DNA from: Cyanoderma ruficeps
Lineage: Eukaryota > Chordata > Aves > Passeriformes > Timaliidae
NCBI GenBank assembly: GCA_008694505.1
Contig: VZDJ01007747.1
Span: 27,044,904-27,108,903 of the forward strand
DNA: 64,000 nt
Direction of reading: 5' to 3'
Part shown: positions 11,469 to 24,374 of the stretch, piece by piece
How the letters are laid out: each line of letters opens with the position of its first letter
How positions within the stretch are numbered: the first letter of the stretch is position 1
Notes under the pieces: generated by a model
Seen by the model: only the letters and a program-made list of their open reading frames with translations
The model's database searches: none
Told to the model about the DNA's origin: nothing
Translations under genes and position numbers: made by a program

Positions 11469-14288
11469 AGCAGACACAGTGATGGTTTCCTTTCTGTGAC
11501 AGCTAAGGGTTCAGTAAGTAGTAGCTGAACTTTAAGTAGCTGGGATTTATGTTCCTCCAAAGACAACAGTCAAAGAGATGACATTATCTCCTAATGGGAT
11601 CATCTTTTCTAATATACACATCTAGATAACCAAAAAGGTTCTTAGGAATCATATATTAAGCATATCCTCATTACCAAATAAAAAATATTGTGATACTTAG
11701 AAATGTCAACGTTGTTCTCTTTCCCTTTTTTTTAATTCCCTTTTTTTTTTAATTAATCTGTAAGACTTGGGGAAAAAAAAAAGTTTATTTTAAGGGGACA
11801 CAAAGTAGAGGTAGTTTTTCAGATAACAAAGTTTTCCTCCTTTTCAGTCAATACTTTAAATGTAAAAAAAATAATTATGCTGAAGTCATAAACAAGAAGA
11901 ATGGTAGAAAGAAAAAATAGATAAATAAGAAAACTGTGAAGACACAATAAAATTTTAAAAAAAGGAAGTAATTAATAGAAAAATAAAAGAAAACAAGTTT
12001 TCAGTCAAAAGAACTAAACTCCCACAAGGACCAGCTTTTTGCTTCTTCCATGATGCCTAAATGAGAGGAGAACCTTTTAAATAGAAAAATCCCTAGTTAA
12101 TGTCACATTGGCAGCCAGAGCCTAGAACAAGATATTCAAAACAGCAGGTGAATGATTTGCATTCTGCCAGGGTGAAGCCTATCAGTAACCACAGAAAGCA
12201 CATTTAGTCTTCAGGAATCCATGTCAAAATAGCATTGAGCATTTGAGTCGGTATTATCTCAAAAGTGAAAAATTAGGTGTTAAGACAAACAATATACAGA
12301 GCTGAGTACAGCTGTAGGGAAGTAGCCTGAGTAACCCAACCATCAGTCAAATTCTCTGTTGGCAGAGCACTTTGAACAAAACTGATCAGTGGCATGTGCA
12401 AGAGTTCCAGAGACATTTGTGTCTATAAAACAGTTCTAGAAGTTTATTAACTACATGAAGAAGAGACTATTTTTAAAAGTTGTATTTATAGAATATGTAC
12501 TGTAACAGGATCTGACCAAACACTGGGTTTCCTCAGTATTTGTGAATAACTGGGGTAGCAATCATAACAGGGAAGGCGAGTTTTGTAGGTTCTTAAAAAT
12601 AAACATGGCACAACACTTGAAGAAGACAATTTTTAAAATCACCTATGACAATTGCTGTATTGATTTCTAATAAGGTGAAAAAATCAAGAAAATCAAAACC
12701 TATTTGTGGAAAAGATACATATAGCCAAAACAGAAAGAATTATAGCATACTTTCTTAATTTTGTTCACATACTGAGTAGGCAAGCGAATCACCAATGGCC
12801 TTGAAAAGTATATTGTCCCCTTACATGTACCAATCATACATGTTGCAGTGATAGAAGAGATAACAGATGACAAATAGACTTTCATGGTGCATCTTGAGTT
12901 TTGTCTTATTTAATTCAGATTACTTCTGTTTTCCACATACCAATGCTAAAAGTATTCTTTCAAAATCCGACATATAATGATTGAGAAATTCGATTGTCCT
13001 GGATTATTAATGGAAAAAGCAAGAAGATCCTGCAACAGTTTTAAAAAACCTTTCTTATCTGTGAACATAGAAGTTCAAGCTAGTACGAATTATGTTCTTT
13101 GAAATACTGGAACTGAAATCGCTGTTATTGCTCCTGAGCCTTTGAATTCAAAGGCCTCATTTCACTGTCTTTAATCTTCTATTTGAAAACACCAATTCTA
13201 GGTCCCTAAAGGGACATTTGTATTTTATTTTATGCTATATGCATTTCAAATTATTGAATAGTAGTTTTGATCTTTCTGATAAGGTTAAAACACAGCTGAT
13301 ACAAAAGAACAAAGTATTTTGTATCTTGTTACATTCTATTAAGTCTGATTGTCTCATAATACTGAAAATTGCATTTCATCTAATGCTCCCTGGTATGCAG
13401 ATCAGTTTAAGTACAATGCAATTATCTCGGGTTTGGTTTCTGGTAACAAAGAAATGATGAGGGTTTTACATGTAATGTTCATTCATTCACCTTTTTGGCA
13501 CTTGATAGACACAGCTTCCCCAAATTTTTTATCTTTCTGTATTCATATGACCTGACATAATTTAAAACTACTTATATTGAGTTCGCAGAAATTTTTTTTA
13601 AATTGTAGAAAACCTTTATTTGTTGTTCTAAAATGTATATATTAACAAAACACAAATGAAAACAAAGGCATTAATCTTTGATACCTGAAATAACTTACTT
13701 TACATCCTTAAAAATGTCTTAAGGAAAGTGGCAACAGGATTGTAAACTCATATATTTGTCATTTATTACTTTATTTATGATGCCAAACCATTCCACTTAA
13801 TAGAGTTGGGCCTAGATTACAAGTCAGGGAATTCAGATGTCTGCTCTACTAAGAGTTCCTGAATATCCCTAGGCAGTCTTTTTGAAATGCCATTGGTAGC
13901 ATTTTTTCTTTCCTCCCATCATTACTCATCTATTAAATAAGTTCAAATTAAAGGTATATGTGGCAAACATTACAAAGCAGTTAGTTTTTCACAGAAGATA
14001 AGATCAAAAGTTTATTTGGGATATCTAAATACAGGTGGAATGGCTTATAAAACATCTCTAATTTCAGTTAGCAGTGAAGTCAGACTCTTAGTTTGTAATT
14101 ATTCAACCGTTACCATAGTAACAAACTCACCTCTTTAACACAGGGTCACTGTTTCATTGCAATTTTATCTGAAGTTGGACATGAAGAGAATGAAAGCTCA
14201 TATCTATCAACAAAACAACAAATTTGAACAATAATAGGAAAACAGAAAATAAAGTATTCTAACTTAAAAGTTTCTCTTAATTGTTGTA
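11469..14288. other. AT-rich non-coding DNA
   Basis: No gene or recognised repeat. There are poly-T and poly-A runs near 11728-11785. The short open frames at 12700-12885, 13218-13457 and 13349-13555 are unremarkable. Confidence 0.55.
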
Positions 14289-14289
14289 A

Positions 14290-14515
14290 GTAAACCCTAG
14301 TAGGCAGCTAACCACCACAGAGTTCCTTGAACTCTCCCTGATTACTTAAGCTTATTAAAGCAAAAGCTGCATGCACAAGTAAAAGCAATGTAAGGAATTC
14401 ATTCACTACTTCCTATTGCAGCCAGATTTTTTTTTTTTAAGGAAAAGCAGGGTTTCCTCATGCCTAGCAGCTACTTAGGAAGACAAACATTATAACTCTG
14501 GACAATGGAATGCTC
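14290..14515 (-). mobile_element. Partial LTR copy (R/U5-like part), avian ERV
   Basis: The segment begins 'aaaccctagtaggcagct' and passes through 'aagcaatgtaaggaattc', 'attcactacttcc', 'ggaaaagcagggtttcc' and 'ggaagacaaacattataac'. The same ordered motifs recur at 14943-15220, so the two stretches are copies of one family. From memory of this family the direction of transcription is minus. The part corresponding to U3 is missing or unrecognisable. It may be the remains of the second LTR of a decayed provirus whose first LTR is at 14943-15515. Confidence 0.65.
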
Positions 14516-14942
14516 TGAAATGGCCTTTTTGATGGACACAAATGCCTATGAGCCATCCCTGTTCCCATGTTGACTTATCCGCAGGTCATAGTCCCTTTAA
14601 CTGGAATTCTCATTCAAGTTCCAGCCTGTCCAGTACAGCAGCACAGGAAGAACAAAAATGCCTTGTCCATCTGCTAACCAAGGCAGATTTTTGTTGCAGT
14701 TATCAAACTGTTCCCAGGCATAGCACAGTAAGATGATACGCAATACAGGAAACAGCTAAAGCAGCCACTAACAAGCACTAGACTTTTATGTACAGTAAGG
14801 CAAGCAAGCCCCATGGCAAGCACAGGAGACTGGCAGTTAATATCTGAACAGTTACAGCAGCTATAAATTCAGTCTATCACACTGAAATCTGTCCTTATCA
14901 CAAACCCTTCAAGACTCACATTGGGTTCCATAAAGGACTGTT
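14516..14942 (-). mobile_element. Probable internal or spacer sequence between two LTR copies
   Basis: About 430 bp separate the two related LTR segments. I cannot identify gag, pol or env in it, and the plus-strand open frame at 14542-14736 has no family resemblance. Position suggests a deleted proviral interior, but an unrelated spacer is possible. Confidence 0.35.
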
Positions 14943-15515
14943 GTAGCTTAACCCCAGTAGGCAGCTCAGCACCACAAAGCCACTTGCTCACTTCCCTCAC
15001 AATGCAATGGGGAAAAGAATCAGAATGGTGAAGGCTGAGATAAGGACAGTTTAAAGGATTAAGCAAAAACTCTGCATGAAAGCAAACCAAAATAAGGAAT
15101 TTATTCACAGCTCACCATAACCAGGCCGATGATCAGCCATTTCAAGGAAAGCAGAGCTCACCACATGTAGCAGGGACAGAAATGGGCAATCAGATGTTGT
15201 AATTCAGAACATCACCTCCTTCCTCCCTTTCTCCCCCATCTTTTATTGCTGAGAATGACACAGTATGGTATGGGGTATCCTTCAGGTCAATTTAGGTCAG
15301 CTGTTCCAGCTATGTCTCTTCTCAGTTTCTCGTGCATCCCCAGACTACTCAGTGGCTGGGCAGAATTACTGGATGAAAATTCCTTGACTTAAAGTAAGCA
15401 CTGTTCAATAACAACTAAAACACCACTATGCTATCAACACTGTCTTGGTCACAAATCAAGAACATAGCAGTATACAATCTGCAACAAATAAAAATCATTC
15501 TATTCTAGCCCAAGC
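14943..15515 (-). mobile_element. LTR of an avian endogenous retrovirus
   Basis: The plus strand reads as the complement of an LTR that I recognise as common in bird genomes. In order it shows 'accccagtaggcagctcagc', 'gataaggacagtttaaagg', 'aaggaatttattcacagc', 'ggaaagcagagctcacc', 'cttttattgctgagaatgac', 'ggtatggggtatcc', 'aggtcagctgttccagc', 'gtgcatccccagactactc', 'ataactaaaacaccac' and 'tatcaacactgtcttgg'. On the minus strand a TATA-like caataaaaga lies at 15239-15248, consistent with U3 at higher and U5 at lower coordinates. The outer U3 end near 15515 is decayed. The 79-codon minus-strand open frame at 14869-15108 lies partly within it and is not a gene. The family name is not certain. 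Confidence 0.75.
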
Positions 15516-16437
15516 TTGCAAAATAATTTATTAACCTTGTGTAGTTACTACATGCTCATTTTTGATACCACAACATATGAAATAATTCATTAACCTAGAT
15601 TATAAAATAATACTAGATTTGTATTTAAAATATCATGTAAAAATTAATTGCATAACATTGTTGAAATTCCTTTTGAGGACTTGATGTCTTCAAGAATAAT
15701 AGCTATTTGTATGATCTTCATGGCATACTGGCAGCTGAATTGTATTTCTGCAGTAAACATGGTTCAGAAAAGTTAAACTATGTATTAAACTTGAATTATT
15801 TTGAACATTTCTGTACGCATATATTTGTAGTAATTTTTTAACTGTAAATGAATTATAATGGAAACTTCAACTAATGCAAGCGAGGTTTAGAAATTTAATG
15901 TAGTATACACTAGAGTTAAATAAGAGATTCTACATATTGTCTTGTTTTTCCTATTTTTTCCCTCTCAGGGTTTGATTGACACAGTGGCTTTAAGCTAGCA
16001 TCTTATACTGAATTTTCTCCTTCAACAGAAGCAAAGCTTTGTTATACACTCTTACAACACATTGTGAGAAGAATAGGTATTTCAGGTACCAGTGCATCAA
16101 TGTAAATAATAGTATTTGTGAAAACTGCAGTACAGTAATGCCCCAAATACCAGTCAAAGTGGCAGGTCTGGAGTATTCTAGTGTAATCTTTTCAACTATA
16201 CTTGAAACATTATGTGAAGTGACAACAAATACACTACGTATGGTTAAATTGCTACCGTGAACCATTGACACCAAAATTAAATTAATGGAAAATAGTATTA
16301 GAATGTTTGCCCAGTGAAATCTGTAACTATAACTTGTATTTTATACTTCATTTTACAACACAGAGAAAGAGAATCGAAATGGAATCTGTTACACCGTGGA
16401 AAGGGCAAAAAGAATGAACTTCTCATTTTTAGGTCTT
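15516..16437. other. AT-rich non-coding DNA
   Basis: No gene or recognised repeat. Overlapping open frames on both strands at 15990-16274 have no family resemblance. Confidence 0.55.
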
Positions 16438-16585
16438 AGAATTGTAGAATCATAGAATGGTTTGGGTTGAAAAGGACCTCTAAAAACCATATAGTTCCAA
16501 ACCCCTTCCATGGGCAGGGAAAACTTCCACTAGAATGAATTTCTCAAAACCCCATCCCACTTGGCCTGGAGCAATTGAACAGGTT
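16438..16585 (-). mobile_element. CR1 LINE 3' terminal fragment
   Basis: The plus strand starts with 'agaattgtagaatcatag', the complemented terminal repeat, then 'aatggtttgggttgaaaagg', 'gttccaaaccccttcc', 'atgggcagggaaaacttcc', and a decayed 'catcccacttggcctgg'. It is well preserved compared with the other CR1 copies, so it is probably one of the younger ones here. Confidence 0.92.
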
Positions 16586-17379
16586 ATGTCACTTGTAGTT
16601 CTTTTAAATCATTAAGCCTTAATAAAACTTACTCTTTTCAGATGTAAGTATCACAGTACAGATAACCCAGAAAAATTTACTTCAACATGTTTTAAATGTC
16701 TTTTAAAATTATATTAACCTTGTTGTTTGAAATCTTTTATTGTAAGAAATATTTTTAGACCTCTCATTTGAGAGCTTATGTAATATGTGACTTTCTTAGC
16801 TACAGGTTGTAATAAATTTTGACTTAGCTTTCAATTTGGGACTGAGGAAAGACATCCTTTTTCCATGCTGACTTGGTGTATCCTGTCTTTTTTTATTACA
16901 TTAGATGTAGATGTCTACATAGGATAATAGCTAATCTCCTCTCCATCCTATCCATAATTAATACTTTCCAGTACTTATTTGATTAACATCCCCCCCTTCC
17001 TCCTGTCTTTGAAAACCCAAACATTTTATTCAAGTTACTTATAATTATTGATATGATGGAACTGTTGATACACCCTCAAACTTTTGACAACTCAAAGAAA
17101 AAGAAAACACATCTCTGTGCCAATTGGGAATGTTGGAAGTGATGCTGTCTAGACATTCATTTCACTTTAGCCACTTTTGACAAAGAAGCTTGTATCCATT
17201 GAGTTTAATGATTGTCAAAATCTAAAGTATTAATGCTCTTCAGATGTATAAAGATTAACCCTAAAAAAGGGTTAGTAAGATTTTTTAATGCACAGGAACA
17301 GAGATTTTAGTCTTTAAATTTCTCTACTATATTATAAGTTACTACAAATACCACAATGAAACACCATTACGATGTAAAC
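16586..17379. other. AT-rich non-coding DNA
   Basis: I see no gene or recognised repeat here. Confidence 0.55.
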
Positions 17380-17640
17380 TATCACAAAACTTACCACTAA
17401 CAAGTATACCTATGATTAACAAACCGAGTATATATATCTGAAACTATTACAAATTATTACCAACATTCATTGATACAGGATCAATCAAAAGTATGTCAAC
17501 AATCAATAAAAATAGTAATCAATCATGTAGCAACAAGCAATAACAGCAACAGCCAAGTAGACATATACTCTTACATAAACTTATCATTACTGAAGCAATT
17601 TTTCAACAACTTACCAACAGATAAATATCTCATCACTATC
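17380..17640. repeat. A/C-rich, G-poor degenerate tract
   Basis: The plus strand is markedly poor in G and contains recurring words such as cttaccactaac, attaccaac, acttaccaac, caatcaat and aacagcaac. It looks like a degenerate simple or minisatellite-like region, or part of an old LTR, without a clear unit length. Confidence 0.5.
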
Positions 17641-18640
17641 AAGTGAATTAGACAGATTTTGGAAGAGGAAAAACAATCCCAACGGGGAGGACAAACTCAT
17701 TCCAGATGGGGATCCAACCATACAAGAGGGCAAATCAAATGAACCCCAAAAATGGAGTACAAGGTAACAGACAGAATCTCACTTCAATGATGAAGTGTCT
17801 GAGACTGAAGTCAGACAAGACTTCCCAGTGGAAGTCCAAGATCTCATAAAAAGTTAATGTGGAGAATTCAATCTGTTTAAGAAAGGAAAAGTAGGAGTAG
17901 TCTGGGGAGTTCTTAGAGAGAGAGGCTCCATTTTAGATGAAAATAAATGCCATGTTATAGAGATATAAGTGGGCATAGGACATACTAGAGCAGACCATAG
18001 ATGCACTTAATTTTGCTTTTTTTAACCTTAACAGCCAGTAGATGATGGTATTTTCTGTTCTTTCAGAGTAATTTTATTTTTTCAGACAGTTTTCCACCTT
18101 TTCAGACAGTAAGTTGCTGTTACTGTGCCTTGTTTTTGTGCTTGTCAGTGGTATCTCAGGGTGGGTCAAGTTTCTCTGTATCAAGCTGTACTTTGAGGAA
18201 GTTTATCATTCCTAGGCCTAGTTCCCAGGCCGGCAGTGTCAGCCTGGGAGTCCTTTCTCTGTCAGTTCTTTTTCATCAGTTCTTTTCACCAGTCATGTTC
18301 TTTTGATTAGTAAGTTTCACATTCTAACCAAGCCACCTCTGCAGCTGCTCTCATCAGCAGTGAGCCAAACCCACTAAAACAATGACTGAAGAAGTAGCTT
18401 TCCTATAATTCAGGACATGTAGACCTGGGGTTTCTCCAAACCTCTTTGGCTATTATGAGAACAAAAATGCAAGTATGTATATATCATTATATGAAGAAGG
18501 GCCTCAGAAAATTTTTAATTTTGACAAATTCTTTTCAGAGCATGTTATGGTGCCCACTAGAAGAAGGAGATGTGGAAAATGACATGCTGGTAACTAGTGA
18601 CGTTTAGAATTTGCCTATTGTGCTTTTGTAGATTTTTATT
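17641..18640. other. Unclassified repeat-like block, possible decayed LTR
   Basis: This kilobase is less AT-rich than its neighbours. It contains a TATA-like cataaaaag at about 17845 and an AATAAA at 17942-17947, about 100 bp apart on the plus strand, which is a spacing seen in LTRs. I could not match the flanking sequence to a family, and no terminal TG/CA pair or target duplication was found. No gene is seen. Confidence 0.3.
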
Positions 18641-20789
18641 TTTAAGGGGGACTGTTTGCTTATGTTTTATTTGCAAGATTTACATTCTAAAAACCTGACC
18701 ACCAGTATTCTGGTGACTGTGCATAACACAAATTTATTGAGCATGGCAGAAAGATATCTGTTTTCTTTCCTCTTGCTTGTTCTCTCTGTTATCAGGGATT
18801 CTTTCAGAAAGAGAAGGTGGTTGTGGAGTCTGTCATCTTCTTCTGCCCCGTGTGAAAAGGAATTAAACACTCCTGTTGGCTGACTGCTGCCTCTAAGCCG
18901 CAAGTACACAATTTGGGCCTTAGTGTCTTTTCAGCTTCCTTTCTTTGTGATACATTGTTGTCCCCAGGTGCCATTGCTGACACTGGCTTGCCTGTGGCTA
19001 TACATTCCTCATACGTACAGTTTGACACACAAACTATTGGCTGTTGCAGGTTTGCTCTTCACAAACATTAACTACAGTTTGTCTTGTTGGAAAGGTACAA
19101 TGTACCTTCAGGTTCCTTTTACAATTCTGTGCAGTTGTCAGCAGCACTTTTGTGTTTTCTTTTGTTTAGTAAGAAATAAATTTATAAAAAACAAAACATC
19201 TGTAAGATGTACATGGAGATAAAATACATACCAACACAAATATGAAAATAAAAATACTTTTTCTATACTTCAGTGTTTATGGACAGTAGAATTTCAGTTT
19301 GTTCAGAAAATTATTATGAAGCAGAACCCATTTGTATCATTTGTATCAATATTATTAATGCAATTTGACTAGATATGAGTTTACAAATGTACAGACTGTT
19401 GAGATAGTGAGATAATATTTTCCACTTGAACCTGTTTTATGAAAAGTAAAAGCTAAGACTACTGACTTGTGAACTTGGTTCTTACTAACATATCATTGCT
19501 ATAGGACAAAAGAAGTAAAATGAAGACTTTCCAGCAGACACATTCACACAAGATCTTATTACAAAATCTTAGAGTTAGATTTGTCAGAGAATTGGTATTG
19601 TGTGAGAAATTATATAGCAATAACATATTGCAACATATTAAATTTTATAAAAATAAATTACATCTCAACTCTCATTTCATATTATGTGCAAGGCTTCCTA
19701 TTACTATGGAAGAGAAGTATAAAATAAGTTCATAATTTTTCTTTTAAAAATAAAGTACATTTTTGGTAAATATAACATTGTTGACAATTTTACCAGCCTT
19801 AGTTCTCATATTACCTCTGTAGGATTCTCATTCTTTCTTATTATTTTTGTTTTCAATCTGGAAAAAGCTACAAAATTCAGAAGTAGTGCATACTTATTCC
19901 ATTAAGAAATTTGGCAAATCTAGCAAGGGTTTTTTTGGCATTCTAAACTGCCTTTTTCAATATTTTCAATTGCATTATTGTGTTTTCTTGAAGAGAAACT
20001 GATATAATAGAAACAGAGTATCCTTCCACTCACCAACAAATGAGCTTGTGTACAAAAGAGTCCTTGACAATATTTTCTTTTCATTACCAATTGCTAATTA
20101 GTCCACAGAACTTGTCTATGTGCATTGCTGTTGTCATGCTTGAGTGCCCTTGAAAAAAATCAAGCAGCAAGCATATATGTTTGATGTCTGATAATTAGGT
20201 AATGTTGTACTCACTTGGAATAATTGGTCTGGAAACATATAATTATTTATTATTCTGAAAGTGTTAGAGGCACTGGGTCTAAATGCACCTGATTTTTTTG
20301 TAAGTTGATTCCAATTAAGCTTTAGTTAAAAGGATGTCTTGCAGAAGCTGGTAAAACCAAGCACTGTTGCATTGGACAAAGGTGAGGGAAATATTGTCCC
20401 TAAACAGAAGCAGAACAGTTGATGTCAGCCTTCCTAAATCCGACTTCACTAAGACCAAGTAAAAAAACATCTTGTCTCTCATGAAAACATCTCTTTCTCT
20501 TGTTTTCATTTCTATATCTTCTTTTGTTAGAAGGGGAAAAAATAGTTACTAAGCATCAAATAAAGAGACATCCCTTCTTGCAATGATTGCTTCTAGACTT
20601 TTCTCTCCTGTTTTCAAGCTTGCATCATCTCTTTTCTCCTGTGTTATTTCTCCTTCTGCTTTTACTTTTCACTTTTATTTTCACTGGTCCCATTCTTCTT
20701 TTTCCTCATTCTCTCTGTTCTCACCACACACACACACACATTTATGATTGACTTTGTTTCTACTAGCAGTGAATCACTTTAGTCATACC
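18641..20789. other. AT-rich non-coding DNA
   Basis: Overlapping short open frames on both strands at 18656-19222 show no known family and no protein-like bias. The part at about 18780-18990 is less AT-rich and could be an old retroelement remnant. A (CA)n run sits at 20725-20740. Nothing else is recognised. Confidence 0.5.
20725..20740. repeat. (AC)n microsatellite
   Basis: About seven to eight AC/CA units in a row. Confidence 0.9.
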
Positions 20790-20799
20790 TCAAAAGAGG

Positions 20800-21007
20800 A
20801 GAGATTGAGATGAGCTATAAGGAAGAACTTATTTCCAGTGAAACACTGGAACAGGTTTCCCAGAGAGATGGTCCATGCCCCATCTCTGAAAGTGTCCAAG
20901 GTCATGTTAGACAGGGCTGTGAGCAACCTGATCGAGTTGATGTCCCTGATTTTTGCAGGGGAATTGAACTTCAAATCTTCTTTTCTACTTAAACCATTCT
21001 ATGATTC
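20800..21007 (+). mobile_element. CR1 LINE 3' terminal fragment
   Basis: Sense orientation is shown by 'gaacactggaacaggtttcc'-type sequence at about 20840, 'cagagagatggtccatgccc', a 'gtccaaggtcatgttagac' segment, 'gctgtgagcaacctgatc', and the end 'aaaccattctatgattc' at 20991-21007, which is the canonical CR1 terminus. Open frames over it on both strands (20783-20992) are repeat-derived. Confidence 0.9.
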
Positions 21008-22439
21008 AAAGTAAGGTTTGAGGAAAAATCAGAAATGGCAAACTTACTAGCAACTAGTTTATTGAAGTTAATATAGCATATATTATACACTATGTATGTG
21101 ATACATATATCTTATAAGTATATGAAATATTACACATTGTATATTATTTATTGTTTGCTTATGTTAGCTTCAAATAATCCATTTCAATTCATGCATGTGG
21201 AAAGGCAAATAGTATTTTTGTGTTGTGCATACCTATGAACTAAGAAGAACTGATGCTCATGACACATTCAGAGATGCACTAAAAAGACTGAAATGAGGTT
21301 TGTATGAACTTTGGTTTTGTAAAATTTCTGGGGTTTTTTTTGTCATTTTCATACAGCTTGTGGATATAGCCTGTGCATCTTCTGTACTGATATTTTATTT
21401 GGACAATCAATATATTAAACATTAGTTTTGTGTTATGCTTTTGGAGGTTTTTGGTAATTCATAATTTTTGGCAATTCATAATTTAAGAGAAGAAAAAAAT
21501 GCACAAGTCTACAGGTTGTAAACATACTTTTCTTACAGAAGAAATAACTAATAGTCAACAATATTTGCATGTATTTATGGAAGATATGCATGTTGTAGAT
21601 CCCTGTGAAGCAGTAGCAGCTAGGGGCTTGATCAAATATATGTGGAAAGCCATGGTATCTTACCTATACTAGAATGACTTTATCACTCTTCCCTAACTGA
21701 ATTGATTTTAAGTCTTAGAGCTGAATTGACACAAACTCCATCAGCTTTATCTTCCAGAAGGTAGACTGCCTTTGCCAGTGGAAAAAGAACTGTTTGCAGA
21801 TCAGATAAGTACTAAAACCTCTCCTTATCTTAGGGTACCAGCAAGTCATAAAACTAGCATGATTTGTCTTATTTCTTGTACCAAATAAATGCAAAACTAC
21901 GTATGAATCCCTGAAAAAAACTCAAGGCACATTAAAATTCTCTGATAAATAAGCCACAGACCATATATAATGTTTGTAAATATGTAAATGTTTGTAGAGA
22001 TGATATTAGATGAAAGGGGTTATACAAATAAAAGGATCACGTGTATGTTAGCAAAGTTATTAAAGAATGATACAATCAGGAGCACAAATTTCACACCTAG
22101 AAGATGCATCCTGCAGCCTTAACTCTGTGCATCAGAAAAAATATTAGAAAGTCATACATAGGTACTGAACACTAAGAAAAACCTTTCATAATAACTTTGA
22201 GGCTGAATATCTTATTTTTCTATATCTATAGAGGGATAACTTAAACTAATATGGAATTAATGGGATAACATTGGAATACATGATCCAGTTCTAATGTCCA
22301 CACTTTATAAAGGTTACCAAAAATCTGAGTTTAGAAGATGCCTACAAAAATATTCTGGGAAATGAGGGCCCTGAGTGCACAGATGGGCCTTAATATTCAG
22401 GGAAGGGTATTAGCCCTATTCAGCCTCCTCTGAACACTG
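21008..22439. other. AT-rich non-coding DNA
   Basis: A strongly AT-rich tract at 21060-21150 is full of TATA-like words. No gene or recognised repeat was seen. Confidence 0.55.
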
Positions 22440-22850
22440 CCCTAAACACACCATGCACATCCACACACATCCCCCAGTCTCTGTGTTCAGAGGCTCGAGT
22501 TAAGCTCCGATCTGAGTCTCACATCCCTGCCTGAGGCTGCCCTGGGTGTCCCCCATGGCAGCTCAGTCCTGCTCCTGCCCATCCTGATGTGCTGACTCTG
22601 CTCCCCAGACTGATCCTCAACCTCGCTCATCAGCTCCCATTTTCCTGGTGCTGGTGGTGCTTGGCAGGATGTGCTGCTGTGGCCATGGCCATGCTGCTCT
22701 GCTCCTCTCTGAGGGTGGCACAGCCCTGCCTGCCCTGGGCCACCCTCCCATAACCCAGGACCAACCCCACTACTGCTGCTCCCTGACAGCCATTGCATTT
22801 TTCTTTGAGACAAAGAAAGAGGATTTGTTTGTCAAACTAGAAGGACCTTG
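22440..22850. other. GC-rich, CpG-poor block of unknown origin
   Basis: About 400 bp rich in CCTG/CAGC-type words stand out from the AT-rich flanks. Unlike 6445-6960 the block has few CpGs, so it looks like long-methylated DNA rather than an active island. Open frames on minus (22487-22813, 108 codons) and plus (22648-22851, 67 codons) have low-complexity Ser/Gly/Ala-rich translations with no family I recognise. It may be a decayed LTR or a processed-transcript insertion. I cannot assign it. Confidence 0.4.
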
Positions 22851-24374
22851 ACCATTATCTAAATGGAGAGACATTTCTCATTTTATTACATATGTTGACT
22901 AACATATAAAATTCTATAGAAATTCAGATTACATGTATATTTTCTAAATTCCAATTTTTTTCTTTTTTTTTTTAAATTATTCAACTAGGAATTCATAGGA
23001 ACTGCATACAAAATTATTGTCCTTTATCACTTAAATTTCTGAAAGCCCTGTGAAAAAAAAGTAGTGGCACAAGATTACTTATTTAAGTATGTAACCTCAC
23101 TAAATCCGATAGTCTTTTTTATTCAGGATAGAAATAAATGATTGTCATACTGTTCTCTGTCCTCATAAGATCTATTAAATAGCTTTTATCATTTAAGTAG
23201 TGTGGAAAATAAAATGAAAAATATGATTTAATCTGTCTATTCAAGGATAAGTGTGAAAGTTAATAATAAAATACAGAAATGTCATTCTCCTAGGTTATAC
23301 ATTTGTACAGGAAACAGAAAGTTTTGATGATTATGCAGAAATTGTGGAACATGTTATAATGTAAATATGACAAAATCAACAGCCATTCTAAAGTGAACTG
23401 CATGAAATCCAGATCACCACTGACAGGCAGGAACACCTGCTCTTTGTGCACTTGAATGAGATAAGAACTCAAACTTATATTCAATTTCATACAAAATGCT
23501 TAATTTTACATAATTTAGCATGTCTGACACTAATTACACAAGCATTAGAAGTGTTCTTTCTTGAGCCAAGAGTTTACTCAGGGCAGTTTAGAAGTTATTC
23601 CATGTGTCTTTTTGAATAAGATTTTGTGCTGACTTACCTGTTTACTACCCTTTCAATGTTTTACTGGTCTTAATAATTTCAAGACTTTCAAATATAGACA
23701 GAGACAACATTTAAAAATGCAATTCTAAAATATGACATTAAAGCAAATAATTTGATTTCCTGAAGTGTCTGTATACACTAGAATGACACCCATTTCTTAC
23801 TTCTCAGTGTCAGGTTCTTCTGTTGGAAAAATAGTCATATCTAATATGCAATGTACCAAGCAGTGTTAATTCAAACACTTTGGTTTAGAAATATTCCTGT
23901 TTGCATGAGTCTCTGTTCTCTCTCCTTCATTGCCCAAGTTTGCATGCTGCCGTGGCTGACACCACAAGATACAGCAAAGGTACCAAAAATGCTTTTGTAT
24001 ATTTTTTGAACAAAGTTTTACTTTCAGTTCAACGAACAAAAAAACATATTCTTTGCATTTAATGGTAAAAAAGATTCTGAGAGCAACCTCCTATGTTATT
24101 TTGTCCTTCTAAGGGCAAAAGACAGTTCATGTCTTTTGAAATATTGCCCTCAAAACATCTATCCATTTTTCTTCTTTCATGTCTTGAAGATCTTTTGGTT
24201 ATTCCAGCTAGGAATCAGATCCCTGAACTGACTGCCAGCCTCTGCACTTGGGCTCCTTAAAGAGAAGAGCCATCTGGTATTCTTGCATCCTAATATGCCA
24301 AAATAATATCTATCCAAAATCCTTATTCTTCAACATCCTTGCCTTTGCCTGGGATGAAATAAGCTGTTTACTGT
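22851..24374. other. AT-rich non-coding DNA
   Basis: I see no gene or recognised repeat. A 66-codon minus-strand open frame at 23290-23490 is unremarkable. Confidence 0.55.

Noticed and set aside
17345..17640. Possible CRISPR-like or satellite array from recurring ttaccaac words
   Set aside because: Repeats are degenerate, with irregular spacing and no constant repeat-spacer pattern. CRISPR is not expected in a vertebrate genome.
18656..19222. Several overlapping open frames on both strands as a possible gene
   Set aside because: There is no family resemblance, no consistent frame and no splice signals. It looks more like a chance result in mixed-composition DNA or an old retroelement remnant.
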